DNA of 64,000 bases. Source: an uncultured Bacteroides sp. (GTDB lineage Bacteria; Bacteroidota; Bacteroidia; Cytophagales; Cyclobacteriaceae). The notes beneath the pieces were generated by a model, which saw only the letters and a list, made by a program, of their open reading frames with translations, searched no databases and had not been told where the DNA came from. Location: contig CABHOV010000039.1 of the NCBI GenBank assembly GCA_902168185.1, positions 98,482-162,481 of the forward strand. The letters are read 5' to 3'. A program made the translations under genes and the position numbers. Below, in pieces: positions 54,526 to 63,000 of this stretch. Position 1 is the first letter of the stretch, and every line of letters begins with the position of its first letter.

Positions 54526-55011
54526 ATGAAAGTAATCGATTTTAAAACCACAAGATATTTTTCTTTGATGATCGTTTTTCTGGGAGTTTGCCTTTTGCTT
54601 ACATCGATATTAGTAATGTTCGAAAATTTGATTGCAGGCCTCTCTTTACTTTTTATTAGTTTCCTGATCTTCACTACCCATTATCGATTGAGTATAGATT
54701 TTGAAGGAAAAGTATTTTACGATTATATCTGGATATTAGGGATGAAGAGCGGGAGTAAGCAGACATTTGAAACGATAGAATACTTGTTTGTAAAAAAGAA
54801 TAAAACCGTTCAAAGAATGAATCATGTCGTTGGATATTCTGAAGTTCGGAAGGAGAAGTACGATGGATATATAAAATTCTCCGAAACGCAGAAGATTCAT
54901 TTACTGGCAAAGGATAGTAAAGAGGCCTTGCTCACCAAGCTTGGACCCATCGCCAAACAATTGAATCTTAAAATAATAGATTATTCAACGGGAGTGCCAG
55001 TAGAGATTTAA
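54526..55011 (+). CDS. Hypothetical membrane protein with bacterial PH-like domain pattern
   Basis: A 161-residue protein with no recognised family. ATG at 54526 is preferred over an in-frame TTG at 54511. Two adjacent hydrophobic helices (about 14-32 and 34-51) form a hairpin, followed by a cytoplasmic beta-rich region (LSIDFEGKVFYDYIWILG, then GYIKFSETQKIHLLAKDSKE). This layout is like small bPH-type membrane proteins. It lies between eutC and eutB in opposite orientation, with another membrane protein gene 44 bp downstream. Confidence 0.6.
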   Translation: MKVIDFKTTRYFSLMIVFLGVCLLLTSILVMFENLIAGLSLLFISFLIFTTHYRLSIDFEGKVFYDYIWILGMKSGSKQTFETIEYLFVKKNKTVQRMNHVVGYSEVRKEKYDGYIKFSETQKIHLLAKDSKEALLTKLGPIAKQLNLKIIDYSTGVPVEI

Positions 55012-55055
55012 TATATAGATCTTTATTCCTATCATTACAAAATTAACAGCGTGTA

Positions 55056-55499
55056 ATGAGTCTTCTATATATCTTTAATACCATTCTTGTTTTGAATGCT
55101 TTGTGGTTTGGAGCCGGCTTTTGGTATTTCGGTATAAAGTCACGTCAGGCGGCTAAGCTCATTGTAAAGAAAAAAAATCGGAGTAAGCCATCGTTTGATA
55201 TATTAGCCTATTCACTCAAATTTTTAGGCGGATTGAATCTCGCATTTGCCATCTTATCACTTGCAGTTCTATCACAGCCATCAATCTTTTCAACTACATT
55301 GGAGCAAGCTGTATTCGCTGGAATCTTCAGCTTCGCACATGGCACGCAATTCTATTTGAATCTTCCAATCGCTATACGAGAGTATAATCATCAGCCTCAC
55401 GTATGGCCAGTGCTGAAAGGTAAAATGTATTTTATATTTCTTGTTGATGCTACATTATGTGTGCTCAACCTTATGTTTTTATTCCTGGCAGCACAGTGA
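55056..55499 (+). CDS. Hypothetical four-helix membrane protein
   Basis: A 147-residue integral membrane protein with about four helices (near 4-24, 47-72, 85-103 and 123-144). A short basic cytoplasmic loop (KSRQAAKLIVKKKNRSK) follows helix 1. I do not recognise the family. It follows the preceding hypothetical gene by 44 bp on the plus strand and is convergent with eutB, whose stop lies 18 bp away. The two genes together form a small unit set between eutB and eutC. Confidence 0.6.
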   Translation: MSLLYIFNTILVLNALWFGAGFWYFGIKSRQAAKLIVKKKNRSKPSFDILAYSLKFLGGLNLAFAILSLAVLSQPSIFSTTLEQAVFAGIFSFAHGTQFYLNLPIAIREYNHQPHVWPVLKGKMYFIFLVDATLCVLNLMFLFLAAQ

Positions 55500-55517
55500 G
55501 TTGACAAACGAATTAAT

Positions 55518-56894
55518 TTACCATTTTTCTTTCAGCAGAGGATGCGACTCCACGACAGACAAAAAGTTGCCATCACTATCGACTATACCTTGTTGTTTTA
55601 ACCAGCGTTCAAATTCAGGTGCGGGCCGAAGACCAAGTACTTTTCGGATATATAGCGCATCGTGAAATGATGTCGACTGATAATTAAGCATGATATCATC
55701 GGCACCAGGTACCCCCATTATATAATTACAACCAGCTACACCCAGTAGCGTCAATAAATTGTCCATATCATCCTGGTCGGCTTCAGCATGGTTAGTATAG
55801 CATATATCCATACCCATTGGTAATCCAAGAAGTTTACCACAGAAATGATCTTCCAGTGCAGCGCGGATAATCTGTTTCCCATCGAATAAATATTCCGGTC
55901 CTATAAATCCAACAACAGAATTAACCAGTAGCGGCTTGAACTTTTTAGCAATAGCATATGCACGCGCTTCACAAGTTTGCTGGTCGACACCTTCATGAGC
56001 ATTAGCAGAAAGCGAACTCCCTTGTCCTGTTTCAAAATACATCACATTGTTGCCAACAGTACCCCTTCCAAGAGAAAGCGTAGCTTCATAGGCTTCTTCC
56101 AACAATGGTAATGTTACACCGAAACTCTTGTTCGTTTTTTCTGTGCCACCGATGGATTGAAAAGTTAGATCAACAGGAGCTTTTTGTTCCACCAGTTGAA
56201 GCGTTGTGGTAACATGACACAGCACACAAGACTGTGTAGGTATAGCAAAGCGTTCGCGTACGTGATCAATCATGTTAAGAAGCGCAATCACAGCAGCTGG
56301 ATTATCACTCGCTGGGTTGATACCTATGACAGCATCACCACTTCCATATAGTAATCCATCAAGTATACTTGCAGCAACTCCTTTGAGATCATCCGTAGGG
56401 TGATTTGGCTGAAGGCGAGTAGCGAGATGTCCTTTTATACCCAGCGTATTTCTGAATCGTGTTATTACTTCACATTTAGTAGCGACAGCGATTAAGTCCT
56501 GGTTGCGCATCAGTTTGGATACAGCAGCGACCATCTCCGGTGTAAGCCCATCCGCTATAGCTTGTAAACTTTGAGTAGTAGCATGATCGGAGAGAAGCCA
56601 GTCGCGGAGTTCGCCAACGGTGAGGCTACTTACAACACTAAAGGCTGTTATATTATGAGAATCGATAATGAGCCGCGTCACTTCATCTTTTTCATAGGGA
56701 ATGACAGGTTCTTCCAGAAATGTTTTTAAAGGTATATCTGCCAATGCAAGCTGGGCTGCAACACGTTCTTCATAACGCTCGGCTGCCAGGTTGGCAAGTG
56801 CATCTCCAGAGCGAAACGGAGATGCCTTGGCCAGCAATATTCGTAAATCGCTAAAGGTATAGGTACGATTTTGTATAGTATAACGATAAGCCAT
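55518..56894 (-). CDS. eutB: Ethanolamine ammonia-lyase heavy chain
   Basis: The catalytic large subunit of ethanolamine ammonia-lyase, 458 residues from the ATG at 56894 (MAYRYTIQNRTYTFSDL); an upstream in-frame start at 56927 would overlap the permease gene. Characteristic segments are TRLQPNHPTDDLKGVAASI, GDAVIGINPASDNPAAV, ETGQGSSLSANAHEG and GMDICYTNHAEADQDD near the C-terminus. The subunit binds adenosylcobalamin and ethanolamine with EutC. The permease gene ends 10 bp upstream, so the two are co-transcribed. No microcompartment shell genes are present, indicating a simple, non-encapsulated pathway supplying nitrogen and acetaldehyde. Confidence 0.95.
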   Translation of the reverse strand: MAYRYTIQNRTYTFSDLRILLAKASPFRSGDALANLAAERYEERVAAQLALADIPLKTFLEEPVIPYEKDEVTRLIIDSHNITAFSVVSSLTVGELRDWLLSDHATTQSLQAIADGLTPEMVAAVSKLMRNQDLIAVATKCEVITRFRNTLGIKGHLATRLQPNHPTDDLKGVAASILDGLLYGSGDAVIGINPASDNPAAVIALLNMIDHVRERFAIPTQSCVLCHVTTTLQLVEQKAPVDLTFQSIGGTEKTNKSFGVTLPLLEEAYEATLSLGRGTVGNNVMYFETGQGSSLSANAHEGVDQQTCEARAYAIAKKFKPLLVNSVVGFIGPEYLFDGKQIIRAALEDHFCGKLLGLPMGMDICYTNHAEADQDDMDNLLTLLGVAGCNYIMGVPGADDIMLNYQSTSFHDALYIRKVLGLRPAPEFERWLKQQGIVDSDGNFLSVVESHPLLKEKW

Positions 56895-56904
56895 GTCCGA
56901 TCGA

Positions 56905-58248
56905 TTAGCGCGTTTCGGGCAATACAACTAAATCAGAATTCTCCATGAGACTGGTATCTTTTTTCTTCCATACAAAAAGTATAGCGGTAATACCAAATCC
57001 TCCAAAGAAGATCATGCTCAGCCAGAAATTATAGTATACAATGGCAATCAGACACAAACAGGAAAGTATAAGGGCGATCCAGGGAAAGTACGGATACAAT
57101 GGTGCTTTTACCGGTCGTGGTAAATCAGGTTCTTTTTTACGAAGCATGAAAAGACTCAACATGCTGATGATATACATCACTACAGCCCCCAGTCCGGAGA
57201 GAATGATAAGTTTATCCGTTGTACCTGAATAGAGGGCAAGTATACCGATAAGACCGCCAACGATCAGCGCCCAGTGTGGTGTCTGGTATTTTTTATTTAC
57301 CTGTGAAAGAATGGAGGGTAAAAAGCCACTTCGTGCCATTGCGAAAATCTGCCGCGAGTAACTGATTATAATACCGTGGAAAGAAGCCACTAATCCAAAT
57401 ATACCTATACCTGCAAATAATTTAGTTACACTGTTATCTTTACCAAGCACCTGCCCGATAGTTTCGGGTAACGGATAATCGATGACAGAAAGCTTCTGCC
57501 AGTCAGCAGCGCCTCCGGATAGAATCATAACACCTAAAGCCAGTATGGTTAACGTCAGGATTCCGGATATATACCCTAACGGAATATTTTTGTGTGGGTC
57601 TTTAACTTCTTCTGCTACCATGGCGACACCTTCAATGGCAAGGTAAAACCATACTGCAAATGGAAGTGCAGCAAAAACGCCTGTCCAATGTATAGGCATC
57701 GCCTCTCTCATAAAATTTTTCACTTCAAAATGAGGTGTAACAATCCCCATGAAGATCAGTAGTTCGGCAACAGCGAGCAAGGTTACCACGAGCGAAAAGA
57801 TAGCAGATTCTTTTATACCCAACATGTTGATAAGGGTAAAGATCAGATAGCAGCCTACAGCCGTATACAAGGCAGGCACGGTTGGGTATATAAAATGAAC
57901 GTAGCTGCCAAGCGCAAATGCAATGGCAGGTGTGGCGAGAAGAAATTCAATTAGTGTAGCATAGCCTGCAATCAATCCTCCCCACGGTCCAAAAGCTTTA
58001 AAGGAATACGCGAACGGCCCGCCTGCATGTGGTATCGCTGTGGTTAGCTCGGTAAAGCTGAACACAAACGTGATATACATTACCGTGATAATAAGCGTTG
58101 CTATAAGAAAGCCAACGGTGCCGGCAACTCCCCATCCATAGTTCCATCCGAAGTATTCACCTGATATAACAAGGCCGACTGCGAGCGCCCAAAGATGTAT
58201 TGGTCGAAGTGCTTTTTTGAGTGTTACTTTTTCGGTAGAATGATTCAT
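56905..58248 (-). CDS. eat: Ethanolamine permease (APC superfamily)
   Basis: An inner-membrane amino-acid-polyamine-organocation transporter of 447 residues with twelve predicted helices. The ATG at 58248 (MNHSTEKVTLKKALRPIHLW) gives the normal start; the frame runs further upstream but without transporter features. ISGEYFGWNYGWGVAG, AGGPFAYSFKAFGPWGG and VAMVAEEVKDPHKNIPLGY are typical of Eat-type ethanolamine permeases. It lies directly upstream of eutB on the same strand, which fixes the likely substrate. The C-terminus ends near eutB's start with a 10-bp gap. Confidence 0.92.
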   Translation of the reverse strand: MNHSTEKVTLKKALRPIHLWALAVGLVISGEYFGWNYGWGVAGTVGFLIATLIITVMYITFVFSFTELTTAIPHAGGPFAYSFKAFGPWGGLIAGYATLIEFLLATPAIAFALGSYVHFIYPTVPALYTAVGCYLIFTLINMLGIKESAIFSLVVTLLAVAELLIFMGIVTPHFEVKNFMREAMPIHWTGVFAALPFAVWFYLAIEGVAMVAEEVKDPHKNIPLGYISGILTLTILALGVMILSGGAADWQKLSVIDYPLPETIGQVLGKDNSVTKLFAGIGIFGLVASFHGIIISYSRQIFAMARSGFLPSILSQVNKKYQTPHWALIVGGLIGILALYSGTTDKLIILSGLGAVVMYIISMLSLFMLRKKEPDLPRPVKAPLYPYFPWIALILSCLCLIAIVYYNFWLSMIFFGGFGITAILFVWKKKDTSLMENSDLVVLPETR

Positions 58249-58411
58249 GCTACACAATGTAGTAAAACGTGGCATCGACTGTATAAACATTGTGTGGTTT
58301 TTTGGGGAAGAACTGATGAAAGGTTGATGGTTTCGATTGCAGAAAAAACTCCCTAATCCCCTCAGAAGGGTTGGCACCAAATTTTTAAGGCATCTGTAAA
58401 CAATCACTACC

Positions 58412-58627
58412 ATGAATAAAGTATACTATAAGGGGCAACCCTACGATTTTAAAGTAACAAAACTGGAATCCGGACAACGTCATTATTCGCTTTACAGAAA
58501 CGGTATGCTAACACATTCTGTAATGGAAGACGACTTGGATAAACGCACTATTGTTTCCATGATCCTTGATTCCTATTACAAAAGTATCAGTGAACCCCAA
58601 CCAACTTTCCTGCAATTGTTTAAATAA
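58412..58627 (+). CDS. Small hypothetical protein
   Basis: A 71-residue soluble protein (MNKVYYKGQPYDFKVTKLES, then HYSLYRNGMLTHSVMEDD). I do not recognise a family; the pattern of beta strands followed by an amphipathic helix is consistent with a compact domain, and normal codon use and a well-placed ATG support a real gene. It is divergent from the ethanolamine permease gene and stands alone. Confidence 0.6.
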   Translation: MNKVYYKGQPYDFKVTKLESGQRHYSLYRNGMLTHSVMEDDLDKRTIVSMILDSYYKSISEPQPTFLQLFK

Positions 58628-58895
58628 TTTGTGGAATTAAATGCGCAGTGTTATGGAACTCAGTGACGAAACTACAATGTCGATATCTAATGAGAGTGAG
58701 GACGCTTTCATTGTTCAAAAAGCGAAAATTTATTTGCCACTGCTGTCCTATAATATTTCGCTTATGGCTTTTAAAGTAGTAAAAATATTTTTTCAGGTAT
58801 AGCTTATAACTTCAGGCTAGCTTAAGGAGAAGTGTTCGCTCACGCTATCAAGTACCGGTTGATTTCCGGAGTTTTATAAAGAAAAACAAAGTGCT
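58628..58895 (+). other. Intergenic region before the universal stress protein gene
   Basis: No gene is seen in 268 bp. It holds AT-rich stretches around 58745-58800 that probably contain the promoter, but no exact TAnnTTTG box. The phrase CTTCAGGCTAG at 58811 resembles part of the 53491-53531 hairpin. Confidence 0.3.
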
Positions 58896-59750
58896 ATGAA
58901 AAAAATACTTGTTCCAACCGATCTTTCTCCCATTGCTGAGCTTGGATTAAAGCTTGCCGTAGAGATTGCTAAACGTTCTGATGCTGTTATCAGCCTTGTA
59001 AATTTTACGCGTCACCCTTTAGGTGAGAGCTTTTCTGCTACAGGTGATATAAATATGAAAGTAGATGATGAGGCGAATCTATATACTGTACAATTACTTC
59101 ATGCTACGAAGCAAAAAATGGAGGAGCTTGCTGCTCGCTATTCTATTGGCAACGTCATGATTGCATCATCTATCGTAGACGATGATTTTAAATCAGGTAT
59201 AGATGAGTATCTCAAAACCGAAGAAATAGACCTGATTGTGATGGGGACATCCGGAGAAGAAAATGTAACAGAAGTTTTTACAGGAAATCATACAGAGCAA
59301 GCGATTATGGTTTCGTCTTGTCCAGTGATTTCGGTACGTGATGGTTTCAGGATCGAGCAGTTCTCAAACATCGTAGCTGCAGTGGATATAATTCCAGGGA
59401 ATGAAAGTGCTCGTGGACTTGAAACACTTCGACTTCTTGCAAAATATTTTGATTCACATATACACCTTGTGCACGTTCATGATACTTCTTCCGATAATGA
59501 AGTGATGCAAACGGAATATTTTAACCAAATGGCAAAGATTGCCAATCTGGAAAATTATTCGGTTACAATTCTTGAGGGCAATGACCCTGCCGAGCGTATC
59601 ATTGATTTTGCACGACAGGTGAGTGCAGGGCTAGTAACAGTACTAAAAAATAGCGGTAGTGGCTTCAGACTTTTCTCAAACCATTTTTCAGATAGGGTAG
59701 TGAAAGAGGTTGGTCGTCCTGTATTCACAGTTAATCTTCACAATACATAA
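58896..59750 (+). CDS. Universal stress protein (two Usp domains)
   Basis: A 284-residue cytoplasmic protein of two UspA-type domains. The first (about 1-148) starts MKKILVPTDLSPIAELGLK and contains DLIVMGTSGEENVTEVFTGN. The second (about 150-284) has IVAAVDIIPGNES and ends VGRPVFTVNL. The ATP-binding G-2x-G-9x-G(S/T) signature is imperfect in both, so nucleotide binding is uncertain. Double-domain Usp proteins of this length are common in Bacteroidota and respond to starvation or low oxygen in other bacteria. It is monocistronic with a terminator 24 bp downstream. Confidence 0.9.
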   Translation: MKKILVPTDLSPIAELGLKLAVEIAKRSDAVISLVNFTRHPLGESFSATGDINMKVDDEANLYTVQLLHATKQKMEELAARYSIGNVMIASSIVDDDFKSGIDEYLKTEEIDLIVMGTSGEENVTEVFTGNHTEQAIMVSSCPVISVRDGFRIEQFSNIVAAVDIIPGNESARGLETLRLLAKYFDSHIHLVHVHDTSSDNEVMQTEYFNQMAKIANLENYSVTILEGNDPAERIIDFARQVSAGLVTVLKNSGSGFRLFSNHFSDRVVKEVGRPVFTVNLHNT

Positions 59751-59774
59751 GTAACTATAAAAATATCTTTCTTT

Positions 59775-59817
59775 AAAGGACTTCGCAGTGGCATTTTAAG
59801 TTCACTTGAGGTCCTTT
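59775..59817 (+). terminator. Intrinsic terminator of the Usp gene
   Basis: AAAGGAC (59775-59781) pairs with GTCCTTT (59811-59817), with a longer imperfect inner stem (CAGTG near CACTT), followed by TTCTTTTTT. Confidence 0.8.
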
Positions 59818-60077
59818 TTCTTTTTTGACGATACTCTTTGCTTTCTTAATACGTACATCGAATTAAGTATAAATACGGATATAACTATACCTAAAGAACG
59901 TAGATACTCTTGTTTATAAATACTGACTTCTAAGAATATAGGTCTGGCGTATCTTTCACGATCAAAAAGCAGGACTTGATATAGGTTCAAGATCTCATGC
60001 TGAATCGAGAAATGAAACAAGCAAGTATTATCATAAGTCTTGAACCACAGCGTTCAAGCATCAACGGTAGGTTGATT
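59818..60077. other. Intergenic region before the repetitive secreted protein gene
   Basis: 260 bp with no convincing gene. It presumably holds the promoter of the downstream gene; I found no exact Bacteroidota -7 box. A minus-strand frame here is discussed under rejected items. Confidence 0.3.
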
Positions 60078-63000
60078 ATGTTTAAGAGAGCATTTATTTT
60101 GCTACTCTTGTTTTTGCTCCACTACACCGTACAGGGTCAGCGCTATTGGATAGCAAGTACATCTTCTAACTGGAATAACACTGCAAACTGGTCGGAAACT
60201 TCGGGGGGAGCGGGCGGGGCTTCGGTTCCCGTAGCTGGTGTGGCTGCAGTTTTTAATAGTGGAGGTACCGGAAATTGTACACTGGATATCGCGCCAACGA
60301 TTGGTACGATAACGATCACTGGATATACCGGTACAATAAATTTGAATGGCAATAATCTGACGATCTCAGGTTCAACCGCCTTAACATTTTCATCCGGAAC
60401 AATAAGCAATAGCGGAGCAACGGCTGCTGTTGCGTTAAACACTACAGGAGCAGCTACCTTCGATGGCTGTACTATCACGGCAAACATTAGTGGTACAGCA
60501 GGAAGTGTTACGTTTAATGGCGGCTCAACCTTTGGTGGGACTGTAAATCTCTCGGCTCCTACTATACTTTTAAACGGTACCACAAGCTCAAAGAATACTT
60601 TTAATAATACAACGACTCTGACTAAAACCGGATCCACTACTGATTTAGGTACAGGAGCTAATATATTCAATAGTGTTACTACCTTGATAAATTCAGGAAC
60701 AGGGACTTTTGAATCTGCGAATAATTATGCTGATACGTTTAATGGAGATGTGACCTTGACAAATACAAGTACATCAAGGATTCACATGGCGGATGGAACT
60801 ACAGGGACTGTTTTCAATGGGAATATTATTGTTAATAGTACGGGTAGTGGCACAACCTCAGGAGTCAGGTTTGGATTCAATTCTGGAACCTCTGCATCCC
60901 TTGCGGAAGGTAAGACTATAACAGCAGGTACATTTACAGCGGGTACACTTTACCTATGCAGGTTTACGCAAGGTACTTCAGTCGGAACAACAACCCAGAC
61001 ATTAACATTGACAGGTACGGCTATCCTCAATTTAGGGCCGTCCTCTACTTTCAACGGTAATGTAACCTTTAAAGCACCACAGGTATATTTGAATGGATGT
61101 ACTTACAATGGAACTGCATATGTACAAAAAAATGGGGCAAGCAATAATTTGGGAGATGGTGGCAATGTATTCAATGGTATAACTACGTTGGTAAATTCAG
61201 GTACTGGATATTTTGCAACAGCGTTTATTTCTCCTGATATTTTTAATGCTGATTTAACGGCAACAAATACAGGTACCTCTTGGGTCGCATTATCTGATAA
61301 TGCAATAGGAACTAAATTCAACGGAAATATTATAGTGAATTCTACCAACGGTACCGCGAACGCTGGTGTAACGTTTGGTAATGGACCGAGCTCCACAATG
61401 ACTTGTACCCTTGCAAGTGGAAAGACAATTACGGTTGGGAGTACTGGATTTACTGCAGGACGTTTACGATTCAGGGGTTTCATTCAAAGCGGTGCTACAC
61501 CTCAAACATTAACCCTGACGGGGACCGCCCAATTGTTCGTAGGGAATCGCTCAACATTTAACGGTGATGTAACTTTTAAAGCACCACAGTTATACCTTGA
61601 TGGCTGTACCTATAACGGCACTGCCTATCTTGAAAAGACCGGAGCCACGAATAATTTGGCAACATTGGGCAGTAATATTTTTAATAGTACATCTACAATT
61701 ATAAATAGTGGGAGCGGCTATTTACGGACAAATGGTAACAATGTATTTAATAGTACTACAGCAATAACGAGTAGTGGCAGTGCCGATGTATTACTTGAAC
61801 TAACAACAGCCAGCACTTATAATGGAAATGTAACCTTTACAAATTCAGGGTCTTCAAGGATTTGGGTGGCATATAATGGCGCCAATGCGTTTAACGGAAA
61901 CATTATGGTAAATTCCACTGCAGGAAGTGGAATTACCTTTTGTGGAAGTACGGGTACAGCAACGCTAGCAAGTACAAAGACAATTACGGTTGGAAGTTTA
62001 GGATTTTCAATCGGGACATTAACCTTGCAAAGTTTTACTCAAAGTGGTTCTACGTCACAAGCCATGACTTTTAGTGGTACGGGTATATTAACCGTTGGTC
62101 CTAATTCTACTTTTAATGGGGATATAACGTTTAAGTCGCCACAGTTATATCTTAACGGCTGCACATATAATGGTGCTACGTACTTGGAGAAAACAGGTCC
62201 AACGGACAATTTTAGTACTGGGAGTAATACTTTTTCAACAGCTGCTTCTATCATTAATAGTGGAAACGGATATCTAAGAACTAGTGGAAATAATACTTTT
62301 AACGGAACGACAACAATCACTAACAGTGGTAGCGGTGATATAGCACTGGAGTTTACAAATGGAGATACCTATAACGGTGACGTAACATTTTCGAATACAG
62401 GTAGTAGTTCTAGCTCCATATTGTATGTAGCGCACAATAGCTCAACATTATTTAATGGTAATATACTTGTAAACTGTACAAGTGGTATTGGTATAACTTT
62501 TTGCGGAAATACAACAGCCTCTGCTACGTTGGCCAGTGGTAAAACAATTGCAACTGGTGCCGCAGGTTTTTCAACAGGTACTTTGACGTTACAAAGATTT
62601 ACCCAAACCGGTTCAACATCACAGGCTATGACATTTACTGGTACAGGTATATTAACAATTGGTACCTCAACTACTTTTAATGGTGATGTAACCTTTGCAG
62701 CCCCACAGGTATACCTAAATGGAGGTACCTATAATGGTGTTGCGGATATACAAAAGGACGGAGCAACAACCAATAATTCTATCGGTGGTAATATATTTAG
62801 CGGTGCTACGTTGCTTACAAACAACAGTACAGCACAATGGCGCCTAGCGAGTACCACTGCAGATACCTATAATGCTGCTATAACATTTTCTCAAAATTCT
62901 ACTGGGGCTCTGCAACCAGCCTATGCAGGAACAAACTCCTTTTATAGTGACATCACAATTAACAGCGCTACGGCTGTTACGTTTGGTGCAGGCGCAGGTA

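Noticed and set aside
56895..58413. Longer versions of eutB and of the ethanolamine permease
   Set aside because: The upstream starts create an overlap (eutB) or a 55-residue tail without transporter features (permease); the ATGs at 56894 and 58248 fit family starts.
59802..60020. 72-residue minus-strand open frame
   Set aside because: It begins in a promoter region and ends inside the Usp terminator, with a lysine-rich artefactual tail read from the T tract; no family resemblance.
60143..62320. Several long minus-strand open frames rich in V, P and L
   Set aside because: They mirror the T/G/N-rich repeats of the plus-strand secreted protein gene, which has a signal peptide and runs uninterrupted through the same DNA.
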